From positions 434,001 to 498,000 of the forward strand of contig JARCOQ010000073.1 of NCBI GenBank assembly GCA_029207755.1: DNA of 64,000 nucleotides, in the 5' to 3' direction. The position numbers were made by a program, and so were the translations under genes. This document shows positions 47,901 to 59,031 of this stretch, piece after piece (within the stretch, counting starts at the first letter, position 1; every line of letters starts with the position of its first letter). Under the pieces are notes generated by a model. It saw nothing but the letters and a program-made list of their open reading frames with translations. It was not told where the DNA came from and made no database searches. The stretch is from Chamaea fasciata (lineage: Eukaryota; Chordata; Aves; Passeriformes; Sylviidae).

Positions 47901-48951
47901 AGAGAAAAAAAATAAGGAAAATTTTGGACCCTGGGTTAAAACCATAAAAGCAAATGTGATGAGCAGAAGTACAAGGACATGGACTGAAGCTTGCCAAATT
48001 ATTGCTCATTGAAATCAGGAGATTTCATTCCCTTTCCCATACGGGAATGAAATGTGGAAATCAGAGGATAAAGTGAATCAAGCGCTCTGAAGTGAACATG
48101 TGAGCCAAACAGCACGCGAGTGAAAAAACCTGAAAATTCTGGAAAAAGGCTGATTAGCACTGAATGGCCTGAGATGAAAAGAGGGGCAGTGCAAAGATGC
48201 CAAGCTTGCCCAAATGACTCCAATTGAAATCCTGAACTCAGGGAAGACATGCACAGAAAGAGAGTGGAGAAGAATTGACAGAAATGAAATGTCAGGAAAA
48301 AAAAAAAAGACAAATTAAATCAGGAAGATTTTGGGGGCCGGGTGAAAACCATAAAAGCAAATGGGATGAGCAGAACTACAAGGACATGGACTGAAGCTTG
48401 CCCAATTATTGCTCAATGAAATCAGCAGATTTCATTCCCTTTCCCGAAAGGGAAAGCCTTCCTCTCGGGAAAGGGAATGATATCTGGAAATCAGAGAACA
48501 AAGGGGATCAAGCGTTCTGGAGAGGAGATGTGATCCAAACAGCACGCGTGTGAAAAAACCTGAAAATTCTGGAAAAAGGCTGATTAGCACTGAATGGCCA
48601 GAGATGAAAGCAGGGGCAGTGCAAAGGTGCCAATCTTACCCAAATGACTCCAGTTGAAATCCTGAACTCAGGGAAGACTTGCACAGAAAGAGAGTGGAGA
48701 AGAATTGACAGAAATGAAATGTCAGGAAAAAAAAAAGAAATAAAAGGAGGAAAATTTTGGACCCTGGGTTAAAACCATAAAAGCAATGTGATGAGCAGAA
48801 GTACAAGGACATGGACTGAAGCTTGCCAAATTATTGCTCATTGAAATCAGGAGATTTAATTCCCTTTCCCAAAAGGGAATGAAATGTGGAAATCAAAGGA
48901 TAAAGTGAATCAAGCGCTCTGGAGTGGAGATGTGATCCAAAAAGCACGCGA

Positions 48952-49357
48952 GTGAAAAAAACTGAAAATTCTGGAAAAGCTCTGATTAGCACTGGATGGC
49001 CAGAGATGAAAGCAGGGGCAGTGCAAAGGTGCCAAGCTTGCCCAAATGACTCCAATTGAAATCCTGAACTCAGGGAAGACATGCACAGAAAGAGATTGGA
49101 GAAGAATTGACAGAAATGAAATGTCAGGAAAAAAAAAAAGACAAATTAAATCAGGAAGATTTTGGGGGCCGGGTGAAAACCATAAAAGCAAATGGGATGA
49201 GCAGAACTACAATGACATGGACTGAAGCTCGCCAAATTATTGCTCATTGAAATCAGGAGATTTCATTCCCTTTCCCATACGGGAATGAAATGTGGAAATC
49301 AGAGGATAAAGTGAATCAAGCACTCTGGAGAGGAGAAGCGATCCAAAAAGCACGCGA
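48952..49357 (+). repeat. Representative monomer, type g (406 bp)
   Basis: Middle block GACAAATTAAATCAGGAAG, then TTTTGGGGGCCGGGTGAAAACC. The palindrome is reduced to CATTCCC TTTCCCATAC GGGAATG. Found only from 48.3 kb onward; looser g' relatives (TTTTGGAGGCCGGG) occur elsewhere. Confidence 0.72.
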
Positions 49358-49467
49358 GTGCAAAAAACTGAAAATTCTGGAAAAAGCTCCATTAGCACTT
49401 AATGGTTTGAGATGAAAAGTGTAGAAGTGCAAAGGTGCCAAGCTTGCTCAAAATTACTTCAATTGAA

Positions 49468-49903
49468 TGTCTTTTCCGTGATGGCCACTACACTCCAAAT
49501 GCTTCCTCAAAAACCTCAGAGGGTCTGCGGTGGTAGCACCATGGTCTGTTGAGGTCTCTCTTACCTATTCTATTTGGGAATCCTTTGGGCATTTCCACAC
49601 AGCCCTGCCTCTTTGTCACTTCATTCTGTGGTTCTGCCTCACTCTTTTTCTCCCTCTGTCGGCCACCAAGCCCTGTTTTTCCCTCATACAGTGGCTTACC
49701 TTATCTGTCCTTCGCAACTCTTCCTGTCCATTCATCCTCACAGCTTGACCAGCAGACTCCAACTGACTGACTACCAACTACCTCACTCTCTTATCACACC
49801 CATAACTGTGACATCACACCTGTACTCAATCTTTGGAAATTAAAACAGCTGCAATATATCTGAGGCAGGATTGCCTTTAGCACTGTCTGCATCTGTCTTT
49901 CCA
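49468..49903 (+). mobile_element. Solo-LTR-like insert, copy 6 (436 bp)
   Basis: Same element with a one-base loss in the C/T-rich tract (CACTCTTTTTC), shared with copies 9 and 10; it breaks the longest + strand frame. Bases CCCATAACTG and CTGAGGCAGG. Its left flank is the most diverged of the ten (AATGGTTTGAG, AAGTGTAGAAG). Confidence 0.6.
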
Positions 49904-50214
49904 AACTGAAACGCTGCAGTGTGGGAAGAAATCCACAGAAACAGCCTAGAGAAGAATAGAGAGAACAGAAATGTCAAAAAATGAATCAGAAAAATTTGGA
50001 ACCCAGGAAAAGACCATAAGGGCGAAAGGGATGAACAGAAGTGCAGCAACAAAGACCAAAGCTTGCCCAATTATTGCTCATTGAAATGGGCAGATTTCAT
50101 TCCCTTTCCCGAAAGAGAAAGCCTTCTTTCTGGGAAAGGGAATGATATCTGGAAATCAGAGAACAAAGGGGATCAAGCGCTCTGGAGAGCAGATGTGATC
50201 CAAAAAGCACGCAA

Positions 50215-51100
50215 GTGAAAAAATCTGAGAAAATCCGGAAACTGCGCAATTAGCACCGAATGGCCAGAGATGAAGGCAGGGGCAGTGCAAAGGTGCCAAG
50301 CTTGCCCAAATGACTCCAATTGAAATCCTGAACTCAGGGAAGACATGCATAGAAAGAGAGTGGAGAAGAATTGACATGAATGAAAAGTCAGAAAAAAAAG
50401 GGAAATAAAATAAGGAAAATTTTGGACGCTGGGTTAAAACCATAAAAGCAAATGGGATGAGCAGAAGTGCAGCGACAAGGACCAAAGCTTCCCCAATTAT
50501 TGCTCATTGCTATGGGCAGATTACATTCCCTTTCCCAAAAGGGAAAGCCTTCCTTATAGGAAAGGGAATGATATCTGGAAATCAGAGAACAAAGGGGATC
50601 AAGCGCTCTGGAAAGCAGATGTGATCCAAAAAGCACGCAAGTGAAAAAATACGAGAAAATCCGGAAACTGCGCAATTAGCACCGAATGGCCAGAGATGAA
50701 AGCAGGGGCAGTGCAAAGGTGCCAAGCTTGCCCAAATGACTCCAATTGAAATCCTGAACTCAGGGAAGACATGCATAGAAAGAGAGTGGAGAAGAATTGA
50801 TATGAATAAAATGTCACGAGAAACAAAGAAAAAAAGCAGGAATATTTTTGCGGCCAGATGAAAACCATAAAAGCAGATGGGATGAGCAGAAGTGCAAGGA
50901 CATGGACCAAAGCTTGCCCAATTATTGCTCATTGAAATCAGCAGATTTCATTCCCTTTCCCGAAAGGGAAAGCCTTCCTTTCGGGAAAGGGAATGAAATC
51001 TGGAAATCAGAGGATAAAGTGGATCAAGCGCTCTGGAGTGGAGATGTGATCCAAAACGCACGTGAGTGAAAAAACCTGAAAATTCGGGAAAAAGGCTGAT
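50215..51100 (+). repeat. Duplicated b-c pair, copy 1
   Basis: Matches 56602-57487 (offset 6387). Shared markers are GATGAAGGCAGGGG, GAAAAGTCAG, CTTATAGGAAAGG and CACGAGAAACAAAG. Confidence 0.8.
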
Positions 51101-52340
51101 TACCACTGAATGGCCAGAGATGGAAGCAGGGGCAGTGCAAAGGTGCCAAGCTTGCCCAAATGACTCCAATTGAAATCCTGAACTCAGGGAAGACATGCAT
51201 AGAAAGAGAGTGGAGAAGAATTGACAGAAATGAAATGTCACAAAAAAACCAAAAAACAAATCAGTAAATAATTCAGAATCTTGGCGAAAATCATAAAAGC
51301 GATTGACATGAGCAGAAGTACAAGGACATGGACCGAAAATTTCCCAGTTATTGCTCATCGAAATCCGCAGATTTCATTCCCTTTCCCAAAAGGGAAAGCC
51401 TTCTTTTTGGGAAAGGGAATGATATCTGGAAATCAGAGAACAAATAGGATCAAGCCCTCTGGACAGCAGATGTGATCCAAAAAGCAGGCAAGTGAAAAAA
51501 TCCGAGAAAATCCGGAAACTGCGCAATTAGCACCGAATGGCCAGAGATGAAAGCAGGGGCAGTGCAAAGGTGCCAAGCTTGCCCAAATGACTCCAATTGA
51601 AATCCTGAACTCAGGGAAGACATACATAGAAAGAGAGTGGAGAAGAATTGACATGAATGAAATGTCACAAAAAACAAAGAAAAAAATAAGGAATATTTTT
51701 GAGGCCAGGGGAAAACCATAAAAGCAGATGGGATGAGCAGAAGTGCACGGACACGGACCGAAGCTTGCCCAATTAGTGCTCATTGAAATCAGCAGATTTC
51801 ATTCCCTTTCCCGAAAGGGAAAGCCTTCCTTTCGGGAAAGGGAATGAAATCTGGAAATCAGAGGATAAAGTGGATCAAGCGCTCTGGAGTGGAGATGTGA
51901 TCCAAACAGCAAGCGAGTGAAAAAACCTGAAAATTCTGGAAAAAGGCCGATGAGCACTGAATGGCCAGAGATGAAAGCAGGGGCAGTGCAAAGGTGCCAA
52001 GCTTGCCCAAATGACTCCATTGAAATCCTGAACTCAGGGAAGACATGCACAGAAAGAGAGTGGAGAAGAATTGAGAGAAATGAAATGTCACAAAAAAAAG
52101 AGAAATAAAATAAGGAAAATTTTGGACGCTGGGTTAAAACCATAAAAGCAAATGGGATGAGCAGAAGTGCAGCGACAAGGACCAAAGCTTGCCCAATCAT
52201 TTCTCATTGAAATCAGCAGATTTCATTCCCTTTCCCAAAAGGGAAAGCCTTCTTTCTAGGAAAGGGAATGAAATCTGGAAATCAGAGAACAAAGGGGATC
52301 AAGCACTCTGGAGAGCAGATGTGATCCAAAAAGCACGCAA
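51066..52340 (+). repeat. 3-mer repeat d*-a-b, copy 1 (1275 bp)
   Basis: Headed by the variant d* monomer. The next 1276 bp have the same order and middle blocks, although one palindrome-linker segment differs. Confidence 0.78.
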
Positions 52341-53616
52341 GTGAAAAAATCCGAGAAAATCCGGAAACTGCGCAATTAGCACCGAATGGCCAGAGATGAA
52401 AGCAGGGGCAGTGCAAAGGTGCCAAGCTTGCCCAAATGACTCCAATTGAAATCCTGAACTCAGGGAAGACATGCATAGAAAGAGAGTGGAGAAGAATTGA
52501 CATGAATGAAATGTCACAAAAAAACCAAAAAACAAATCAGTAAATAATTCAGAATCTTGGCGAAAATCATAAAAGCGATTGACATGAGCAGAAGTACAAG
52601 GACATGGACCGAAAATTTCCCAGTTATTGCTCATCGAAATCCGCAGATTTCATTCCCTTTCCCAAAAGGGAAAGCCTTCTTTTTGGGAAAGGGAATGATA
52701 TCTGGAAATCAGAGAACAAATAGGATCAAGCCCTCTGGACAGCAGATGTGATCCAAAAAGCAGGCAAGTGAAAAAATCCGAGAAAATCCGGAAACTGCGC
52801 AATTAGCACCGAATGGCCAGAGATGAAAGCAGGGGCAGTGCAAAGGTGCCAATCTTGCCCAAATGACTCCAATTGAAATCCTGAACTCAGGGAAGACATG
52901 CATAGAAAGAGAGTGGAGAAGAATTGACATGAATGAAATGTCACAAAAAACAAAGAAAAAAATAAGGAATATTTTTGAGGCCAGGGGAAAACCATAAAAG
53001 CAGATGGGATGAGCAGAAGTGCAGGGACATGGACCGAAGCTTGCCCAATTATTGCTCATTGAAATCAGCAGATTTCATTCCCTTTCCCGAAAGGGAAAGC
53101 CTTCCTTTCGGGAAAGGGAATGAAATCTGGAAATCAGAGGATAAAGAGGATCAAGCGCTCTGGAGTGCAGATGTGATCCAAAAAGCACGCGAGTGAGAAA
53201 ACCTGAAAATTCGGGAAAAAGGCTGATTAGCACTGAATGGCCAGAGATGAAAGCAGGGGCAGTGCAAAGGTGCCAAGCTTGCCCAAACGACTCCAATTGA
53301 AATCCTGAACTCAGGGAAGACATGCATAGAAAGAGAGTGGAGAAGAATTGACATGAATGAAATGTCACAAAAAAAGAGAAATAAAATAAGGAAAATTTTG
53401 GACGCTGGCTTAAAACCATAAAAGCAAATGGGATGAGCAGAAGTGCAGCGACAAGGACCAAAGCTTGCCCAATTATTGCTCATTGCTATGGGCAGATTAC
53501 ATTCCCTTTCCCAAAAGGGAAAGCCTTCTTTCTAGAAAAGGGAATGATATCTGGAAATCAGAGAACAAAGGGGATCAAGCGCTCTGGAGAGCAGATGTGA
53601 TCCAAAAAGCACGCGA
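52341..53616 (+). repeat. 3-mer repeat d*-a-b, copy 2 (1276 bp)
   Basis: Second copy of 51066-52340. The following d monomer at 53617 returns to a GTCCC plus poly-A type, so the run stops at two. Confidence 0.78.
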
Positions 53617-54466
53617 GTGAAAAAATACGAGAAAATCTTGAAACTGCGCAATTAGCACCGAATGGCCGGAGATGAAAGCAGGGGCAGTGCAAAGGTGCCA
53701 AGCTTGCCCAAATGACTCCAATTGAAATCCTGAACTCAGGGAAGACATGCATAGAAAGAGAGTGGAGAAGAACTGACAGAAATGAATTGTCCCAAAAAAA
53801 AAAACAAACAAATCAGTAAATAATTCAGAATCTTGGCGAAAATCATAAAAGCAATTGACATGAGCAGAAGTACAAGGACATGGACCGAAAATTTCCCAGT
53901 TATTGCTCATCAAAATCCGCAGATTTCATTCCCTTTCCCAAAAGGGAAAGCCTTCTTTTTGGGAAAGGGAATGATATCTGGAAATCAGAGAACAAATAGG
54001 ATCAAGCCCTCTGGACAGCAGATGTGATCCAAAAAGCACGCAAGTGAAAAAATACGAGAAAATCCGGAAACTGCGCAATTAGCACCGAATGGCCAGAGAT
54101 GAAAGCAGGGGCAGTGCAAAGGTGCCAAGCTTGCCCAAATGACTCCAATTGAAATCCTGAACTCAGGGAAGACATGCATAGAAAGAGATTGGAGAAAAAT
54201 TGAAATCCATGAAATGTCAAAAAAAACAAAGAAAAAAAAGGAAAGGTTTTGAGGCCTGGTGAAAACCATAAAAGCAGATGGGATGAGCAGAAGTGCAGGG
54301 ACATGGACCGAAGCTTGCCCAATTATTGCTCATTGAAATCAGCAGATTTCATTCATTTTCCCGAAAGGGAAAGCCTTCCTTTCGGGAAAGGGAATGAAAT
54401 CTGGAAATCAGAGGATAAAGTGGATCAAGCGCTCTGGAGTGGAGATGTGATCCAAAAAGCACGCAA

Positions 54467-55620
54467 GTGAGAAAATCCGAGAAAATCCGGAAACTGCGCA
54501 ATTAGCACCGAATGGCCAGAGATGAAAGCAGGGGCAGTGCAAAGGTGCCAAGCTTGCCCAAATGACTTCAATTGAAATCCTGAACTCAGGGAAGACATGC
54601 ATAGAAAGAGAGTGGAGAAGAATTGACATGAATGAAATGTCACAAAAAACAAAGAAAAAAATAAGGAATATTTTTGAGGCCAGGGGAAAACCATAAAAGC
54701 AGATGGGATGAGCAGAAGTGCAGGGACATGGACCGAAGCTTGCCCAATTATTGCTCATTGAAATCAGCAGATTTCATTCCCTTTCCCGAAAGGGAAAGCC
54801 TTCCTTTCGGGAAAGGGAATGAAATCTGGAAATCAGAGGATAAAGTGGATCAAGCGCTCTGGAGAGGAGGTGTCATCCAAGAAGCACGTGAGTGAAAAAA
54901 ATTGAAAATTCTGGAAAAAGCTCCATTAGCACTTAATGGCCTGAGATGAAAAGAGGGCAAGTGCAAAGGTGCCAAGCTTGCTCAAAATTACTTCAATTGA
55001 ATGTCTTTTTCGTGATGGCCACTACACTCCAAATGCTTCCTCAAAAACCTCAGAGGGTCTGCGGTGGTAGCACCATGGTCTGTTGAGGTCTCTCTTACCT
55101 ATTCTATTTGGGAATCCTTTGGGCATTTCCACACAGCCCTGCCTCTTTGTCACTTCATTCTGTGGTTCTGCCTCACTCCTTTTTGTCCCTCTGTCGGCCA
55201 CCAAGCCCTGTTTTTCCCTCATACAGTGGCTTACCTTATCTGTCCTTCGCAACTCTTCCTGTCCATTCATCCTCACAGCTTGACCAGCAGACTCCAACTG
55301 ACTGACTACCAACTACCTCACTCTCTTATCACACCCAGAACTGTGACATCACACCTGTACTAAATCTGTGGAAATTAAAACAGCTGCAATATATCTGAGG
55401 CAGGATTGCCTTTAGCACTGTCTGCATCTGTCTTTCCAAACTGAAACGCTGCAGTGTGGGAAGAAATCCACAGAAACAGCCTAGAGAAGAATAGAGAGAA
55501 CAGAAATGTCAAAAAATGAATCAGAAAAATTTGGAACCCAGGAAAAGACCATAAGGGCGAAAGGGATGAACAGAAGTGCAGCAACAAAGACCAAAGCTTG
55601 CCCAATTATTGCTCATTGAA
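54467..55620 (+). repeat. Insert-linked duplication, copy 1
   Basis: Type a monomer, junction, insert copy 7 and the start of the right half. Matches 57878-59031 with offset 3411. The inserts share CTTTTTGTCCC. Confidence 0.82.
55002..55438 (+). mobile_element. Solo-LTR-like insert, copy 7 (437 bp)
   Basis: Same element. CTTTTTGTCCC is shared only with copy 8. It has private changes near the 3' end (TGTACTAAATCTGTGG), and CCCAGAACTG with CTGAGGCAGG. The monomer before it (type a) runs straight into the junction sequence without the f' monomer. Confidence 0.6.
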
Positions 55621-56477
55621 ATGGGCAGATTTCATTCCCTTTCCCGAAAGAGAAAGCCTTCTTTCTGGGAAAGGGAATGATATCTGGAAATCAGAGAACA
55701 AAGGGGATCAAGCGCTCTGGAGAGCAGATGTGATCCAAAAAGCACGCAAGTGAGAAAATCCGAGAAAATCCGGAAACTGCGCAATTAGCACCGAATGGCC
55801 AGAGATGAAAGCAGGGGCAGTGCAAAGGTGCCAAGCTTGCCCAAATGACTCCAATTGAAATCCTGAACTCAGGGAAGACATGCATAGAAAGAGAGTGGAG
55901 AAGAATTGACATGAATGAAATGTCACAAAAAAAAGAGAAATAAAATAAGGAAAATTTTGGAGGCCGGGTGAAAACCATAAAAGCAAATGGGATGAGCAGA
56001 AGTACAAGGATATGGAGTGAAGCTTGCCAAATTATTGCTCATTGAAATCAGCAGATTTCATTCCCTTTCCCGAAAGGGAAAGCCTTCCTTTCGGGAAAGG
56101 GAATGAAATCTGGAAATCAGAGGATAAAGTGGATCAAGCGCTCTGGAGTGCAGATGTGATCCAAAAAGCACGCGAGTGAAAAAACCTGAAAATTCGGGAA
56201 AAAGGCGGATTACCACTGAATGGCCAGAGATGGAAGCAGGGGCAGTGCAAAGGTGCCAAGCTTGCCCAAATGACTCCAATTGAAATCCTGAACTCAGGGA
56301 AGACATGCATAGAAAGAGAGTGGAGAAGAACTGACAGAAATGAATTGTCCCAAAAAAAAAACCAAACAAATCAGTAAATAATTCAGAATCTTGGCGAAAA
56401 TCATAAATGCAATTGACATGAGCAGAAGTACAAGGACATGGACCGAAAATTTCCCAATTATTGCTCATCGAAATCCG

Positions 56478-56538
56478 CAGATTTCATTCCCTTTCCCGAA
56501 AGGGAAAGCCTTCTTTTTGGGAAAGGGAATGATACCTG
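56478..56538. repeat. Hybrid palindrome in a type d monomer (G left arm, T right arm)
   Basis: The left arm has CCCGAAAGGG and the right arm CTTTTTGGG. All other d monomers have CCCAAAAGGG, so the left arm alone has been replaced or mutated. Confidence 0.7.
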
Positions 56539-56601
56539 GAAATCAGAGAACAAATGGGATCAAGCCCTCTGGACAGCAGATGTGATCCAAAAAGCACGCA
56601 A

Positions 56602-57487
56602 GTGAAAAAATCCGAGAAAATCTGGAAACTGCGCAATTAGCACCGAATGGCCAGAGATGAAGGCAGGGGCAGTGCAAAGGTGCCAAGCTTGCCCAAATGA
56701 CTCCAATTGAAATCCTGAACTCAGGGAAGACATGCATAGAAAGAGAGTGGAGAAGAATTGACATGAATGAAAAGTCAGAAAAAAAAGAGAAATAAAATAA
56801 GGAAAATTTTGGACGCTGGGTTAAAACCATAAAAGCAAATGGGATGAGCAGAAGTGCAGCGACAAGGACCAAAGCTTCCCCAATTATTGCTCATTGCTAT
56901 GGGCAGATTACATTCCCTTTCCCAAAAGGGAAAGCCTTCCTTATAGGAAAGGGAATGATATCTGGAAATCAGAGAACAAAGGGGATCAAGCGCTCTGGAA
57001 AGCAGATGTGATCCAAAAAGCACGCAAGTGAAAAAATCCGAGAAAATCTGGAAACTGCGCAATTAGCACCGAATGGCCAGAGATGAAAGCAGGGGCAGTG
57101 CAAAGGTGCCAAGCTTGCCCAAATGACTCCAATTGAAATCCTGAACTCAGGGAAGACATGCATAGAAAGAGAGTGGAGAAGAATTGATATGAATAAAATG
57201 TCACGAGAAACAAAGAAAAAAAGCAGGAATATTTTTGCGGCCAGATGAAAACCATAAAAGCAGATGGGATGAGCAGAAGTGCAGGGACATGGACCGAAGC
57301 TTGCCCAATTATAGCTCATTGAAATCAGCAGATTTCATTCCCTTTCCCGAAAGGGAAAGCCTTCCTTTCGGGAAAGGGAATGAAATCTGGAAATCAGAGG
57401 ATAAAGTGGATCAAGCGCTCTGGAGTGGAGATGTGATCCAAAAAGCACGTGAGTGAAAAAACCTGAAAATTCGGGAAAAAGGCTGAT
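56602..57487 (+). repeat. Duplicated b-c pair, copy 2
   Basis: Second copy of 50215-51100. Confidence 0.8.
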
Positions 57488-57877
57488 TACCACTGAATGG
57501 CCAGAGATGGAAGCAGGGGCAGTGCAAAGGTGCCAAGCTTGCCCAAATGACTCCAATTGAAATCCTGAACTCAGGGAAGACATGCATAGAAAGAGAGTGG
57601 AGAAGAATTGACAGAAATGAATTGTCCCAAAAAAAAAAAAACCAAATCAGTAAATAATTCAGAATCTTGGCGAAAATCATAAAAGCGATTGACATGAGCA
57701 GAAGTACAAGGACATGGACCGAAAATTTCCCAGTTATTGCTCATCGAAATCCGCAGATTTCATTCCCTTTCCCAAAAGGGAAAGCCTTCTTTTTGGGAAA
57801 GGGAATGATATCTGGAAATCAGAGAACAAATAGGATCAAGCCCTCTGGACAGCAGATGTGATCCAAAAAGCACGCAA

Positions 57878-59031
57878 GTGAAAAAATCCGAGAAAATCCG
57901 GAAACTGCGCAATTAGCACCGAATGGCCAGAGATGAAAGCAGGGGCAGTGCAAAGGTGCCAAGCTTGCCCAAATGACTCCAATTGAAATCCTGAACTCAG
58001 GGAAGACATGCATAGAAAGAGAGTGGAGAAGAATTGACATGAATGAAATGTCACAAAAAACAAAGAAAAAAATAAGGAATATTTTTGAGGCCAGGGGAAA
58101 ACCATAAAAGCAGATGGGATGAGCAGAAGTGCAGGGACATGGACCGAAGCTTGCCCAATTATTGCTCATTGAAATCAGCAGATTTCATTCCCTTTCCCGA
58201 AAGGGAAAGCCTTCCTTTCGGGAAAGGGAATGAAATCTGGAAATCAGAGGATAAAATGGATCAAGCGCTCTGGAGTGGAGGTGTCATCCAAGAAGCACGT
58301 GAGTGAAAAAAATTGAAAATTCTGGAAAAAGCTCCATTAGCACTTAATGGCCTGAGATGAAAAGAGGGCAAGTGCAAAGGTGCCAAGCTTGCTCAAAATT
58401 ACTTCAATTGAATGTCTTTTTCGTGATGGCCACTACACTCCAAATGCTTCCTCAAAAACCTCAGAGGGTCTGCGGTGGTAGCACCATGGTCTGTTGAGGT
58501 CTCTCTTACCTATTCTATTTGGGAATCCTTTGGGCATTTCCACACAGCCCTGCCTCTTTGTCACTTCATTCTGTGGTTCTGCCTCACTCCTTTTTGTCCC
58601 TCTGTCGGCCACCAAGCCCTGTTTTTCCCTCATACAGTGGCTTACCTTATCTGTCCTTCGCAACTCTTCCTGTCCATTCATCCTCACAGCTTGACCAGCA
58701 GACTCCAACTGACTGACTACCAACTACCTCACTCTCTTATCACACCCATAACTGTGACATCACACCTGTACTCAATCTTTGGAAATTAAAACAGCTGCAA
58801 TATATCTGAGGCAGGATTGCCTTTAGCACTGTCTGCATCTGTCTTTCCAAACTGAAACGCTGCAGTGTGGGAAGAAATCCACAGAAACAGCCTAGAGAAG
58901 AATAGAGAGAACAGAAATGTCAAAAAATGAATCAGAAAAATTTGGAACCCAGGAAAAGACCATAAGGACGAAAGGGATGAACAGAAGTGCAGCAACAAAG
59001 ACCAAAGCTTGCCCAATTATTGCTCATTGAA
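57878..59031 (+). repeat. Insert-linked duplication, copy 2
   Basis: Contains insert copy 8. Homology to copy 1 ends near 59031, inside the split monomer's right half. Confidence 0.82.
58413..58849 (+). mobile_element. Solo-LTR-like insert, copy 8 (437 bp)
   Basis: Same element. Shares CTTTTTGTCCC with copy 7 but has CCCATAACTG where copy 7 has CCCAGAACTG. CTGAGGCAGG present. Confidence 0.6.

Larger units (their letters stand above)
24494..49467 (+). repeat. Array segment 6: 58 monomers with no insert
   Basis: Order read by eye: g' d c e b c d e' b d e c d c e b c d | e' b c d e e' b cs d b b b c d | e' b c d e e' b cs d b b b c d | e b c d a g' c/e d f g f g. Here e' has an e-like end on a b/a-like start, and cs is a c monomer with a short deletion. 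The bars mark two tandem 14-mer units of about 5945 bp. The last 2 kb consists of the divergent f and g types. Nothing non-satellite is visible in the segment. Confidence 0.85.
49904..55001 (+). repeat. Array segment 7: split-monomer right half, then b c d* a b d* a b d e a
   Basis: Eleven complete monomers. The d* variants at 51066 and 52341 have CACAAAAAAACC instead of the usual GTCCC plus poly-A, and head two copies of a 3-mer. The b-c pair from 50215 recurs at 56602 (offset 6387). Confidence 0.86.
55439..58412 (+). repeat. Array segment 8: split-monomer right half, then b/g' d b c d a
   Basis: Six complete monomers plus split halves. The d monomer near 56180-56600 has a hybrid palindrome (56478-56538). 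The a monomer and following junction (57878 onward) duplicate 54467 onward with an offset of 3411 bp. Confidence 0.86.
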
